From: Micromussa lordhowensis
Lineage: Eukaryota > Cnidaria > Anthozoa > Scleractinia > Lobophylliidae
Reading direction: 5' to 3'
Assembly: GCA_964020085.1 (NCBI GenBank)
Contig: OZ026608.1
Coordinates: forward strand, 15,209,979-15,273,978
Length of the DNA: 64,000 nt
The notes beneath the pieces were generated by a model. It did no database searches. It worked only from the letters and a program-made list of their open reading frames with translations, and was not told where the DNA came from. Shown one piece after another: positions 21,874 to 33,207 of this stretch. Position numbers and translations under genes: made by a program. How positions within the stretch are numbered: the stretch's first letter is position 1; each line of letters begins with the position of its first letter.

Positions 21874-22116
21874 TCAATAGAGGGAAATGGTTAGGTAAAG
21901 ACCGGTAAACATCAAGAAGCAAACAAAGAGGCTAAGATTTATGTTTTATGGTTTTATGCATGAATTACATAATCGCAATGCTTCTGTTGGTTAGTTGGAA
22001 CGGCACACATAACCACATTTTGTATTTTGTACATGGTCAACCCACAAATATAGCCAACAAGAACATCCAATAAAGAACTGACTTCGCCAGGTTTCTTAAC
22101 CATTTCCCTCTATTAA
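21874..22116. mobile_element. GAGGGAAATGG MITE (left copy)
   Basis: AATAGAGGGAAATGGTTAG at the left pairs with CTTAACCATTTCCCTCTATT at the right, about 240 bases apart. The right-arm copy lies at about 53,578-53,828. No ORF. Confidence 0.7.
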
Positions 22117-22530
22117 CTATGCTCAAATTTACGACGGTAGTAATTTGCTGCCAATTTGAGGTAGTGCTATTGAATGCTCACTGCAGTTCAGCCAAGAACT
22201 AGAGAATTGAATCATTTTAAGCTTAGAGAAGTCTAGACATCTGTAATTTAAGTTTCAAATTTTCTATTAAGGGCAACCCATGTGGAAAATTTCTTGTGAT
22301 GAGATTGTTGTTATGATATGTTCACGATCTAGAATTTGTTATTCAAGTTGTAACGGCATACAAATAGTAATGGCTTAGTTTCCAAAAAAATTCCACCAAC
22401 TTTGATTCCACATTCTTAAACTCATTACATGTAATAATTCATCAAGTTAAAACAAAGGAAATCATGACCGTGACGGTGGTTTGGATACCCGATTTTGACG
22501 ATTTTACGTCTTCGTTTACTCCCTAGTTTT
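22117..22530. repeat. First copy of a ~230-bp tandem/dispersed unit
   Basis: The block AACTAGAGAATTGAATC... TTTTAAGCT..AGAGAAG ... TTGTTGTTATGATATGTTCA ends with TTCCACCAAC. It recurs at about 23,081-23,300 and 23,311-23,530, and inverted at 52,000-53,160. Non-coding. Confidence 0.7.
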
Positions 22531-22539
22531 TGTTTCGAT

Positions 22540-22680
22540 TGAGAAGATATATCAAACATTCGAGACAGTGTTTCATCGACTATCCAAACACCTCGAATTT
22601 CGTCAAAAATACTCCGCTGCGCGTCGTATTTTCAACTCTCTTCTCGGTGTTTGGATATCCGATGAAACACTGTCACTCGT
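22540..22680. repeat. Hairpin MITE
   Basis: ACAGTGTTTCATCG and TATCCAAACACC pair with GGTGTTTGGATA and CGATGAAACACTGT around TCCGCTGCGCGTCG. The right-arm copy is at about 52,770-52,880. The hydrophilic ORF over it is a palindrome artefact. Confidence 0.75.
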
Positions 22681-22846
22681 CTTCTTCTTCCAGTTGCTTA
22701 AATTGGAAAATTCACTGCGATGATCACGCTTCACTTTCATCTATAACCGCAGTTCAAATATATGAATTATTTCATATATACTTCACATCATTCCGCTCCT
22801 CACGGGAAGATATGAGCTCAACAAATTGACCTCGCTCCCAATGTGT

Positions 22847-22918
22847 GGCTTCATAGCTCAGTTGGTAGAGCATCGCACCGGTATCGCGGAGGTTACGGGT
22901 TCGAATCCCGTTGAAGCC
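22847..22918 (+). tRNA. tRNA-Thr(GGT)-like gene or tRNA-derived repeat
   Basis: The acceptor GGCTTCA pairs with TGAAGCC. The D-arm GCTC/GAGC, T-arm ACGGG-TTCGAAT-CCCGT and an anticodon loop CCGGTAT (anticodon GGT, Thr) are all in place. A T-run (GATTTTTT) follows as a Pol III terminator. The anticodon stem has one A/C mismatch at its loop end. It lies between two near-identical ~110-base segments (about 22,686-22,797 and 22,935-23,047), and the right arm has one such segment and no tRNA. I infer a tRNA-containing repeat unit; whether it is functional is uncertain. Confidence 0.65.
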
Positions 22919-22934
22919 CTGATTTTTTCAGGCT

Positions 22935-23530
22935 TCTTCTTTCCAATTGCTTAAATTGGAAAATTCACTGCGATGATCATGCTTCACAGTTTATCTATAA
23001 CCGCAGTTCAAATATGTGAATTATTTCATATATACTTCACATCATTCCACTGTCACTTATGTTTGATATATTACCTAAAGAACTAGAGAACTGAATCCAG
23101 AGAATTAAATCATTTTAAGCTCAGAGAAGCCTAGACATTACATCTGTTATTTAAATTTCAGTCAAATTTTCCATTTAGAGCAACTCATGTAGAACAACTC
23201 ATGTAGAACATTTCTTGCGGTGCCGTTAAGATTGTTGTTATGATATGTTCAGAATCTAAAATTTGTAATGGTTTAGTTTGCAAAACATTCCCACCAATCT
23301 TGATTCTTCCCTAAAGAACTAGAGAATTGAATCTAGAGAATTAAATCATTTTAAGCTCAGAGAAGTTTTTACATTAAATTTCAAATTTTCTATTTAGGGC
23401 ACTGTGGAAAATTTATTGTGATGAGATTGTTGTTATGATATGTTCACGATGTAAAATTTGTTATTCAAGTTGAAAGAGTATACAAATAGTAATGGCTTAG
23501 TTTGCAAAAAAATTCCACCAACTTTGATTC
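22935..23530. repeat. Duplicated spacer and tandem units downstream of the tRNA
   Basis: 22,935-23,047 repeats 22,686-22,797 (CCAATTGCTTAAATTGGAAA, ATTCACTGCGATGATCA). Two further copies of the ~230-bp unit follow. No coding sequence. Confidence 0.65.
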
Positions 23531-25240
23531 TACAGAAAGAACAAAGTAATTGCTTTCTTTCGCCCTTTCGGACAAACGGAGACAAGCAAGAATATTGAGT
23601 TTGAAAAATCGAGAAGCCACTTACTTAGCCTGAATAACGCTTTTGGGAACTTTCTTTCTAAAATTTATAGTTTCTCTCTAAGATTTGTTTTTCAATAAGC
23701 TAAAATGGATAAACAAACAGCAATTTCGATTCTTAGTTTGTAATTGGGTAAGTGACAGGGGCAATTGCTGAAGAAAAATCAAAGTGGCTATGAGCCACTG
23801 AACTCGGGTAATGATTTCTGAAAGGCTGAGAACGGACTTTTTGTATTAAATCATGAAGTTGTACAGTCTCCCGCTACTCCAGTTCCATTGAGTTCGTGAC
23901 GAATGACGCCGGCCATTGTCAAACATCTACACAGAACCACGAATGATAAAATTTCAATAAAGACAATTCAGCTTCACTTGAACGATTTCCGCAACGACTT
24001 ATTTGAAGGACAAGCTGGAACGAGGCATCGACTCGTACGACTTTCGCACGACTCTCTTTACGTGAGCCTGTTGTTCTAACAACCCAGTCAGTAGGTTTCT
24101 GCAGAAACCAATAGAATGATTATGTTTTACCAATTGTCCTTACATGCAGATGTGGCGAAGTGAAACAGTTGATAATCCGAAACGCGGGAGGCTGTGGGTT
24201 CAAATTCTACAGCAAACATCTAGTTGTTTCATAATTTTTCCTTATTTTCGTGGTTACAGGCTTTCTAAGATTTTCGAAAACAAAACGCTTAAAAACGAAA
24301 AAGTTTCTAAATTTATTATAGAAGTGATGTTGAGAAAAAGTCTCGTTGTCAAGAACAATAAAACACAAACCAACAAAACATAAACAAAACATAACTTCAA
24401 GGCACATTTTGGTGTATGGAATTTGTCTTATGGAACCAGCTTAACAAGTAATCGAATGATTTTCTTCGTGCTATTTGGTATAAATAAGCACTCGGGATAA
24501 TAAATAAGCACTTGGAATAAATAAGCAATTTTTAAGAATTTAAATTAATACAGTTAAAATAATTGCCTTAAAATCCTATCTAAACACTAGTGAAGAGGGT
24601 TTGGGATAGTTTTAACGTGAAAAAACTATGTTCGCAAACCAATGCATTGTGCGGAACCGACTGTACGACTGGCAGGGGCGGCTGTCGAATCACTCAAGAT
24701 CTCGAACAATCCAAATCAGGGCCGTTTTCAAATAACAACGAAACGCCACGAGGACCATTTATGAAAATAGAAATACAGTAACCCATTAAATTATTGCAAA
24801 ATGTAATTCGAGTGGAAATTTATTTGGGAAGAAACAGCGAATAGTTGAGATGTTTTACACTGTTAGCCGCAGGTAATTCCAAAATTAGCATCAACAAACA
24901 TTTGAAGTTATCGTCGTCAATCTTTCAGTGGTCTTTAGATCACCGAGCCCTAAGGATTCAAATGGTTTGCTAAAAGAAATCGAGTGCCTAGTTTAATCAA
25001 AGATGATAGCAAAGCTATCGAAACCACCAACTCAATTCTCCAAATTACATATCCCTATTAAAAGCTGTGTCAAATCAACCGTTGGTGAGAGTCATCGGCT
25101 TTCCTTAAGGTGACTGTACTCGTCGGTTTGTCAGTTTTTCCAAAACCCCTGACGCTAAGAACTGGATGTGGCTCTCAGTACGAAAGAAAAGCAATGATTT
25201 CGATATTCAGTAGTATATAAAGACGGAAGGTGTATCTTGG
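23531..25240. other. Left-arm non-coding DNA
   Basis: Matches 50,250-51,960 inverted. It contains a degenerate tRNA-like segment (about 24,152-24,226; GTGGCGAAGTG...GGGTTCAAATTCTAC) that is truncated in the right arm. Small ORFs are not conserved in frame. Confidence 0.45.
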
Positions 25241-25241
25241 G

Positions 25242-25925
25242 ACATAGACTACATTTATAGTTCCGTGACCGTTTCAAAACTGTTCGAAACAAGTCTCACC
25301 AGGACCGGGTTTGAGAAAGGAATTATAATCTCTTCCAGTTTCTTGACATTGGCCCACCGAATGTATGGCTACTATTATAATAACTAGCATAGACATAGAC
25401 TACATTTATAGTTCCGTAATCATTTCCTGAACTGTTTAAAACAAGCCTCACTGAGTAGGACCGGGTTTGAGAAAGGAATTACTAATCTCTTCCAGTTTCT
25501 TGACATTGGCCCACCGAATGTATGGCTACTATTATAATAACTGGCTGTTAGGGTTTTTTACAGATGGAACTTACTTTGAATATTTTCCTTTTAAGTCAGC
25601 TAATGCGTTGTTAGAGACTAGGGTTCTGTTGATAACTGGATGATGATCTGTGGCAGTCGAGCGAAATGGCGCCGGCATGGATTTTAGCTTTGTCACTCGC
25701 TCACTGGTGAGTGTGCGCATGGATTTTAGCTTTGTCACTCACTGCGCATGGATTTTAGTATTGTCACTCACTCACTGGTGAGTGTGACAAAGCTAAAATC
25801 CATGCGCAAAAGTAAGTTTCATCTGTAAAAAAACCTAACAGCCAGTTATTATAATAGTAGCCATACATTCGGTGGGCCAATGTCAAGAAACTGGAAGAGA
25901 TTATAATTCCTTTCTCAAGATTCAC
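25242..25925. repeat. Nested direct and inverted duplication within the left arm
   Basis: A ~148-base block (GACTACATTTATAGTTCCG ... GTATGGCTACTATTATAATA) occurs twice in tandem (about 25,246 and 25,397). It recurs inverted at about 25,803-25,920, with GGATTTTAGCTTTGTCACTC units between (25,675-25,805). The right arm has a simpler form (about 49,860-50,220). Confidence 0.75.
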
Positions 25926-26092
25926 GAGGTTCTGAAGGAGCCGCCTCCTGCCGACTTTGCGCTACTGAATAGCGAAAAGTCAGGAGGGGCTCTAGTTTTA
26001 ATCCTAACCAACTTAACCGCAAGCTAGAACCAATTAAAGCTGGATAGATAAAAAAATCTCAGTATGTATAAAATAAACAAATTACAGCATGG

Positions 26093-26140
26093 AAAGCGCT
26101 TTGTACTGGATTTTACGCACGCACGCGCTTTCCATGAAGT
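26093..26140. repeat. CATGGAAAGCGC hairpin
   Basis: CATGGAAAGCGC pairs with GCGCTTTCCATG around TTTGTACTGGATTTTACGCA. The same hairpin is in the right arm at about 49,626-49,673. Confidence 0.8.
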
Positions 26141-27001
26141 AATCTCTATTTTTCGTATTCATAACTCAAAAAATCAATTCGCGCGTTGGTCGTCTATGTC
26201 CTGAAAGGTGAACAGTGTGCTCATGCGAAAACCCGGCAAAAATGTCGGGTTTGGTGAGTGAATGATCGTGGCAAAAAAGCAGGTCAAAATATTTTATTCT
26301 CTTCAAAATTGGCGGACCTCTGCAGAAATTGCCATTTGACACTAATTTATGCGTATTTAATTAGCCGTCTTTGGTTTAGTCGTTCTACAACACGAAAAGC
26401 CTTGTGAAAATGAAATCCACTGGATCATGTTCTTCAAATATCAGTCTAAAAAAGCACAGTTATTCATTTGAACTGGGCAATTTGATTTCTCCCCTTGGCT
26501 TCATCTCAGGTAAGGTGCATATTTCGTAGTGTTGTGAATATGCATGTAATTGATGGCAAATATCTGCAATGGGCAAAAGCAAATACACATTATTCTAACA
26601 TGGACAGTGAGAGAAAGCAATAAAGTTTCCAAAAAAGCTAAAAAATGTCTGGGGACTTTAAGGACTAAGGTGATGTACTGTTTACATATAACTTTGCGAT
26701 TTATGGCTATTTCGTGAACATCGACTGAATCACAATAGCCTTTTTATGTACCAGTAACCTAACTAATATCAATAAGAAATATCCAGCTAAGCATTTTTTC
26801 TATTGATTACAAGTAAAAATTTGGCGAAAAGACCCACTTGAGATACTTCTTTCAAATATTTTTGGAGCTATATCTTGAGGCCTTCTCACGATATCGATAT
26901 AAATACTGCAGCAGTAGATTCTACTCACAAGTTTTCTCAGCTTACGCGTTCAGGTGTAAAATAGAATCGAAACAAGATAGAAACTACTACATACATTACA
27001 T

Positions 27002-27289
27002 TTAGAAACGATTTTGCGCTCTCACGAATATATGATATGTTATTAGACGTTTTGGTGTGTAGTATCGCTGTATATTTTTACGAGTTGTGCAGTATTTGGA
27101 CGAGCCCGTAGGGCGAGAAAAAAATACAAACAACGATACAAACAGCGATACTACACAAATAGCCATACTACACACCAAAACGTCTAATAAGAGAGTTAGT
27201 ATTGCACTGTAGAGTCGTAGTTTTCTTTCGTCATTCGCACGCGCCTTATGGGATCGATATCCACTTGTCACTTGCGTTTGTCTGGCCAT
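27002..27289 (-). CDS. Conserved short ORF of the 2-kb repeat (copy B)
   Basis: Same start and first ~40 residues as the ORF at 8,692-8,928 (MARQTQVTSGY, LRLYSAILTLLLDVLVCS). It then follows a different tail rich in Val/Phe (AICVVSLFVSLFVFF), which would be membrane-spanning. The tail comes from a local inverted duplication (ACAAACAACGATACAAACAG and relatives), so only the first part is likely to be meaningful. Confidence 0.35.
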   Translation of the reverse strand: MARQTQVTSGYRSHKARANDERKLRLYSAILTLLLDVLVCSMAICVVSLFVSLFVFFSRPTGSSKYCTTRKNIQRYYTPKRLITYHIFVRAQNRF

Positions 27290-27435
27290 GGTTGTTTAAA
27301 AGGTAGATACGCTATCCACCGGATGAATCACTATCCAGTGGATAACACGGTTTGTTTTGTTAACAGTTATCTTCTCGATAGCAATTTATGCGGTGGATAT
27401 TTAACAGATATTCCTCGAGCTTGAGCGTGCGTTGG

Positions 27436-27567
27436 ATATATAAACAATAGTCTCCATTTGGCGCGAAAATATGCTAGGATATTTGTCCGCGGACATTATC
27501 TGTTCCGAGAAGCGAACAGTTTTCCGAGAGCACAGCTCGAGGAAAAATGTGAGCTTCGAGGAACAGA

Positions 27568-27603
<36 letters not shown>

Positions 27604-27640
27604 CCCAAATGGAGACTATCGTGTTTATTATCCTTCAAAT
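27436..27640. repeat. Long hairpin MITE in copy B
   Basis: ATAGTCTCCATTTGG, AAAATATGCT, GGATATTTGTCC and GGACATTATCTGTTCC pair with their complements on the other side of a GAGAGCACAGCTC centre. Four overlapping ORFs over it are mirror images of one another and are not genes. Copies A and C lack it. Confidence 0.85.
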
Positions 27641-28260
27641 CTTTTACGCAACGCGCGCAGATTTGAAAATCGGGGTATATTCTCTGATATCCCCCAGTTT
27701 TAGTTGGGGAATATTCGGTCACGTGACGGGTTTGGACCAATCGCGCGCGAGCGAAAATATTTGATGGATTATAAGTGACGATAGATAGCTAGCCAACGAG
27801 GCTAATCATCTCATATCCAACAAGTGCCAGTGGAATGATTGTACATTGTTTTATTAAAAACGCTCTTAAGATATAAAAAATTAACAAAATAGAAATAAAA
27901 ACGCCCCAAAAGTTACGCGTACGTTTACCATATTTGTGGGATAAAATGGCTCGTATACCATGACGGTTAAGCCAGTGAAAAATTAACTCTTGAATGCATT
28001 ATCCAGTGATCCAGGTTTTAATAATGTTAGGTATTTCATTTACGATACCATGTCATGGAAACTAGCTTGACAAAGACTTAAGGTTTCTTAATCAACTACC
28101 TGAACTTTGGATAATAGAAAGCAATTAAACGTAGGATTTAGTGCCAGTTTATTGGCCCAGTGTAGCTTTACGATATATACTTGTTATGCAATGCTCTCGA
28201 GTGGTATGCCATGGAATATTCCACGACTTATACTTAGAGTGAGTTTTAATTCCGTAGATT

Positions 28261-28304
28261 GGAGTTGACGAACGCATGTTGTACAACATGCGTTCGTCAA
28301 CTCC
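28261..28304. repeat. Perfect 44-bp palindrome at the inner end of the left arm
   Basis: Two 22-base arms, GGAGTTGACGAACGCATGTT plus GT and the complement, meet at GT|AC with no spacer. The left half is the inner end of the left arm; the right half is what the right arm starts with (46,957 on, one mismatch). Confidence 0.95.
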
Positions 28305-28309
28305 ACTCT
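28281..28309 (+). repeat. 29-bp direct repeat flanking the 18.6-kb spacer (copy 1)
   Basis: GTACAACATGCGTTCGTCAA followed by CTCCACTCT recurs at 46,957-46,985 with one C/T difference. The two copies bracket everything between the giant arms. Confidence 0.9.
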
Positions 28310-28925
28310 TGTAGAATCAGACACTATGTACAACCTATGTAGATGCTATGTCATTAAGCTATGTAAAGTGTATGTCATGGGTATTAGAAAGCTATGCTAG
28401 CTTCTCTATAGCTGCCTTATTGAAACTCTATGTTGTCTATATGCTTACTCTATGTATTTTAATAACAAATTCTATGTATTTGCTAGTCAAATGGAACCTT
28501 TACATAGTATATGTAAAAGCTATGTATTCAAATTAATTTTGGAGTGAGTTGATGATACTGAAATGAAATAGCCTTTAAATAGCATCCTCATATATTTGAA
28601 ATACAATTTATATAGCTTTTACATAGGGCTTTGTTTAGCTGGAATATTTCCTTTTAGCGATTACATAGCATCAAAAGGAGAACCTACAATGTATGCTTTA
28701 AATAGTATTAACATACCTTTGAAATAGCATTGAAATAGGGTAAACATATGAAATAAATAGCTTTTTAATAGAGGTGAGAAGTTTTCACATTTACATAGAT
28801 AAAACATATAATATAAATAGCTTTGAAATAGGTATAATATAGTGTTTAAATAGCTTTGAGAAAGATAGCTATTCTGAAAAAATATGTTTCGCATAGAATT
28901 TACATAGAAAAATTATAGTGCATGT
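28310..28925. repeat. Left subterminal CTATGTA array
   Basis: Many copies of CTATGTA, TATGTAAAAGCTATGTA and ATAGCTTTGAAATAG lie at irregular spacing in both orientations. Likely transposase-binding sites by analogy with EnSpm subterminal repeats (inference). Confidence 0.75.
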
Positions 28926-29306
28926 TCAATGGAAATTGTCCAAAATGGAGAGAAATGACTTACATGTAGTTTGTTTTTAGAAAATAGCATAACAAGAACA
29001 ATAGACATGGTAAAAACAGGTTTTATAATTTAAGGAATGAACCATTTCTCTAAATACAGCATTTATATATTGAGACAAATCTAACTGTTAATTACAATAC
29101 TATAAAGGGGCAAAAAAAATTAAAATTACAGAGCATAAGTGAAAAAAAAATTTGGAAACTGAATTTCTTTTAAATTTGTATTTTCCATGAAGACAAACAA
29201 TAACAATTTTAAGGACACAGTATCAATAAGTCAAAAAATAAGTTCTAAAATCAATCAAAGACAAACAGTGGCAGAATGTACAATCAAAAAGTCCATTTTC
29301 AAGACA
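28926..29306. other. 3' flank of the BEN gene
   Basis: AT-rich, A-run-containing DNA between the subterminal array and the BEN gene stop codon. It presumably includes the 3' UTR; no separate gene seen. Confidence 0.4.
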
Positions 29307-32300
29307 TTATAAGGAGGTCTCTGTAGTTCTTGCAGCAGTCTCGTCTCCCTTTAAAGAAAAAATAAAATATAAGCTTAACTAGTTTATGTGGAGAACAAAA
29401 CAAATTGAAGTAGCTTAGGTAAAACTCTGTGTGTACGAAAATAATTGTTCAATATAAAATTACTGCAAGATAACAGCAGATCAATCAAGACAATTTGAAT
29501 TTCTGGAAAAACCATGATCATTGTTGAAGTTACCGGTACTTTTAAAAACACGTACACATTAAAATGGAAAGTCTAGTCCATTTTAAGCACTGTTTCTATA
29601 GTTAGCCTAGAATCTAGAAAGAACTTAAAACTGTAATAACGGGGTACTATGAAATAAACTTATACCTTTCTTCGTTGCAGGGAAATCAGGCTATTACATT
29701 TCATCCGCAGGGCTTGTTTAATGCCACTGCGGGATATAGGTGAAGGCGCTTTCTTCTCTTCTCCATCTTTGTTTTTTTTTGGCACGGGCTCTTTGGTTAG
29801 CTTAGCAACAAGTGAAAAATCTGAAATTAATAATAACAAAGATAGACACTATAAGTAAGAGTGCTAACACTCATCCTGATAACAATTTTTTATAAGGAAA
29901 TTGAAGTTAAAATACTGCTTACCACCTGTGGGCCAGCCTTACCAAAGTAATGGCCTCACTAATAGCCACTTAGTTACAGTGGAAAATTAGAATTTCTTTA
30001 GCAGCTCCCAAAATTTTTCACATTCTAGGGTTTGTAGTGCTTAATAGTCATGATAATTCCAAACTGAGACCAATGGAATAATGCGGAAGTATTCTCCACA
30101 GCCTATACTGTGTATACTTACCAGTAATGGCTTCAATTATGTCTTGATCAAGGTCATGTAGTCTTCTTCCATTCATTTCTTCCTTTGGATAAAATATGGC
30201 AAATAGTGCAAGTGCCAATGCGGTGCGTGTGGCAGAGGTTCTTATGGCTGTCTTTACCTTGATGGGGCAGCACCAGACACCATTTGAAATTTCTTCCCAC
30301 TAAAATTTCAAAAGACAAAGTTATAATAATTTAGCCAGATCTTGAGAGTATAGATCCAATTTGTTATGTTAAATACACCACACACTAATGTCCTTGACGT
30401 TTTCTCTAATTAAGTGAACAAACAATTGAACTTACTCTTTCTGACTGGAAAAAGAATGGATCATTGACATGTTGAAATTTCCCCTTGTTATAAACAATTT
30501 TGACTGTATATCTAAATTTGAACCTCACTCAAACTCAGTTAGTCCAAGCTCCCTGTTATCTGGGATTGAATTAGTTTTCCTTGAATAAACATTTGCTTAT
30601 TATTATATGGCTATGTACAATAGTATGCATGTTCTGATTGGCAGTCATTACAGGGAAATCTCAGACCTTGGCCTTGATTTATTGACCTTGCTATCACTCA
30701 GTCAATACATCAAGGCCTCAGTCTGAGATTTCCTGTAATGACCACACTCTTAGCTAATAAGTGGTAAGTAATTGAGTATTGGCTATATCAAACCTTCTCC
30801 ATCTCATTTTTTCTTTTACAGTAACTGTAATTCTGTTAAGCATCTTGCAATGTAAAACTTACATTTTTAGTCACACCCACTGATCTTGGGACCTTTCCGT
30901 ATTTCATAGTGTCAATGTCTGTGGTGCTGGGCTGCAAGGCTTTTAGTGCATCTGTAATAAAAGGTTAAAAGAATCAAATGATTACTCAAAAAGTTTATCA
31001 ACTTCACACAAATTATTATATTTAACTTTTTGACACTGATTGAACCCCTAACTATAAATAAACCTTCCCTTGGAAGCATCCTATATTTACTAATATACCC
31101 AATGCAATGCAAAATATTAGACCTTCTGAATTGCAGGAATTATTAGGCTGTACTCACTTAATTCTTTTTTTGTTCTCTCTAACTCGTTGTGTATTTCTGC
31201 AAGTTGCCTTCTCATTTCATCTTTTTCTTCTTTGCATATTACACTGATACACTTTGGAGGCTTGTGCTGTTTGGGCTGTTTTCCTCCAAAGTGTGGATGC
31301 AGCACCTGAACTTTTGGGGGTACTTGTAGCAGCTCCTCTGTTGTTTCGGGGGCAGGTACATGTTGTGGCTCTTCTGCTGGATTGCTCCCCAAAATCTGTG
31401 TTATAACCAGCTCATCATGCTGGGAGGAAATATTTAATTCTCTTTCTTTCAATGCAGAAGACTTCCGTTTTTTCCCTTCTTTTCCTCCAGGATTATTGGA
31501 TACTTTCTTAGATTTGGGTTTGTCTCCTGTTTTAAGGTAAATGAAAACAAGACAGTATAAGCCATAATTTAATTACTACTAGTGACAGAAGGAATCACGA
31601 AAGGCCAGGAAGAATACCACATTGTAGTTATTTTCAGGAAATGTTTTCAAAATTTACACTTGGTCATGGAAGTAGGTAGCATGTTGCTGAGTAAAGTGCA
31701 ACTTGAAATACATAAAGTACTATTAATATTACTTGTCTGCCAGTAGCCAGTATTTTTTTATCATTTGTTCTTATCTTCTATAAATTTATCACAAGTTTCA
31801 GTGCTAATTGTGACTGTTTAAATCTTAACATACATGTATATTTCTGTATCTTTTACCTGAACCACTTGTTTCCTTGAGTACTGGAGAGCATGTTGAATCT
31901 GAAAATCAGACACAAGACGTTTGAGCATTCTTGTCATTTAATACTTTTTTGTATTGATTGGTTTCGACATAATTTGTTGGGCACGATTTCTGCTGCTTTA
32001 TCGAGTGTGGTTCACTGAATTGAAGTGGTTGAAGTCCTGTACATGGCTGGGCACCATGGGACAGTGTAGACTATGGTATAACATGTGCAATGTAAAGCGA
32101 CACCATAGTTAACTATTAAACAGCAGCAAAACATGTTGGCACTATATTCGCAGAACCATGCAGCCAGGACACTACCGATTCTTTTTAATACCCCCCGAAA
32201 AAATCTGTACTCAGATCACGCTACCCAAAAAAATACTTGCCAAATTTGCGTATCCAAAAAAAATCCTGGAATCGGAAATTTCAAACCCAAAAATTGGTTT

Positions 32301-33207
32301 CAATTAAAGTAATTGGTTTGGTTTTGGTATTTTGCATTTGTGATATTTACAGAAGTCAAGCAGTACATACTGTCATTTTCTTCACTGTTATCACTCTCTT
32401 CAGGATCATAATTTTCTTTGAAGTCTTTTCCATAACTCTTCCTCTTTCTCTTCCTTTGAGACTTCTTGCCTGAGCCCAGATTTCCTGTAGTCACTGAAAC
32501 TTCCTCATTGCTGACATCACCAGGGGTGACCTCTTTTTCCAACTGTCTATCTGCATCCTTCTTTTCGTCTGTCAAAATACCAGAACAGAAGTTAAATGCC
32601 AATTAATTTTAAAACTATGGACAGTATTTCTTGCGCCTCTTCGTTTCTCACTCAGGGGCAATACCTAGTACAGATCACGATCTTTTTCCTAAATAAAACA
32701 GTTGCATATAGCTTAATTGATTGTGCACGTATTTGATTTTTTCTTAACTATACCCATAATCAGCTTGAAATGATTAATTGTTCTTGCACTGGTAAACAGA
32801 AGGGATATGAAAGTGTATATTTGGTAACTAAGCATGATAAAAAATTCAAGCAGGCATTCCTGTGGAATACCACTGAAGAGCAAGCTACACAGTATGCTAG
32901 GAGATCACTTGGGTTTACAAATTTAGTAACAAGCTTCAAAGAAGTCAGGTAAATGACACTTGAACTTACCATAGAGTGATTGAATCGTGCCCCCCCCCCC
33001 CCCCCCCCAAATTTCTTTTCTAAATAGCATGTTGACAATCGCCCCTGGCTCCATCTTTCCTCCATTCATGACTGTTAGCTTTGTTGATGATCTCACTTCA
33101 AGTTCTTCTCTTCCCAGTGCTACGCCATTCTTTGAACTCCAAGATATTAGAGCATACATCTGAAACCGAATGAAGCCAGAAGGAGTCACAGTCAATCGCT
33201 GGTTCAT
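29307..33207 (-). CDS. BEN-domain protein encoded by the transposon, 8 exons, open throughout
   Basis: Exons (minus order) are 33,207-32,970, 32,568-32,371, 31,898-31,857, 31,526-31,158, 30,951-30,863, 30,299-30,122, 29,820-29,666 and 29,348-29,307. All introns are GT-AG, every phase agrees, and the total is 1,311 nt (436 residues). An in-frame TAA lies just upstream of the ATG. The N-terminal ~75 residues include MYALISW; the middle is basic (SGKKSQRKRKRKSYGK, a likely nuclear signal), then Pro/Glu-rich, then a short coiled coil (RRQLAEIHNELERTKKEL). The C-terminal ~110 residues (WEEISNGVWCCPIKVKTAIR, ALALALFAIFYPKEEMNGRR, LDQDIIEAIT) match the BEN fold, a DNA/protein-binding domain of chromatin factors. 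A 19-G run in exon 1 encodes Gly. Role in transposition or target choice is inference. Confidence 0.75.
30636..30745. repeat. Hairpin MITE in a BEN-gene intron
   Basis: GTCATTACAGGGAAATCTCA and CCTTGGCCTTGAT pair with ATCAAGGCCT and TGAGATTTCCTGTAATGAC. It lies within the intron 30,300-30,862. Confidence 0.75.

Larger units (their letters stand above)
26150..28230 (+). repeat. Copy B of the 2-kb dispersed repeat
   Basis: Direct relative of 7,945-9,912. It differs by an internal hairpin insertion at about 27,436-27,640 and a region of alternating YTCG/TACAAACAGCGATAC words after the ORF. Confidence 0.8.
16726..28284 (+). repeat. Left arm of a 41-kb giant inverted repeat
   Basis: This is collinear, in reverse, with 46,957-58,134 over about 11 kb. 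Anchors include GCCACACATTGG at the outer end, the Kolobok-like element, the GAGGGAAATGG MITE, the tandem block at 22.2-23.5 kb, the CATGGAAAGCGC hairpin and GACGAACGCATRTTGTAC at the inner end. Substitutions and indels are frequent (a few to roughly ten percent by eye), and each arm has private insertions. The outer limit falls inside the Harbinger-like MITE, so the arm does not end at a transposon terminus. Confidence 0.9.

Noticed and set aside
22530..22829. 99-codon ORF with a matching 98-codon ORF in the other arm
   Set aside because: It covers a hairpin MITE and the tRNA-unit spacer. Conservation reflects the inverted duplication, and the palindrome explains the open frame.
24152..24226. 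A second tRNA gene
   Set aside because: Only a B-box-like GGGTTCAAATTC and a weak A-box-like segment are present, the stems do not pair well and the right-arm copy is truncated; at most an old tRNA-derived repeat.
27401..27764. Four overlapping ORFs of 64-97 codons on both strands
   Set aside because: They lie over one long hairpin and are mirror translations of each other (shared RKYARIF/LGYLS strings); no independent support.
28304..28309. CACTCT as a canonical CACTA terminus of the Tnp2 transposon
   Set aside because: The same CACTCT is part of the arm sequence repeated at 46,980-46,985, so it belongs to the flank. The matching right end reads CCCCTTGTAG rather than a CACTA-type end.
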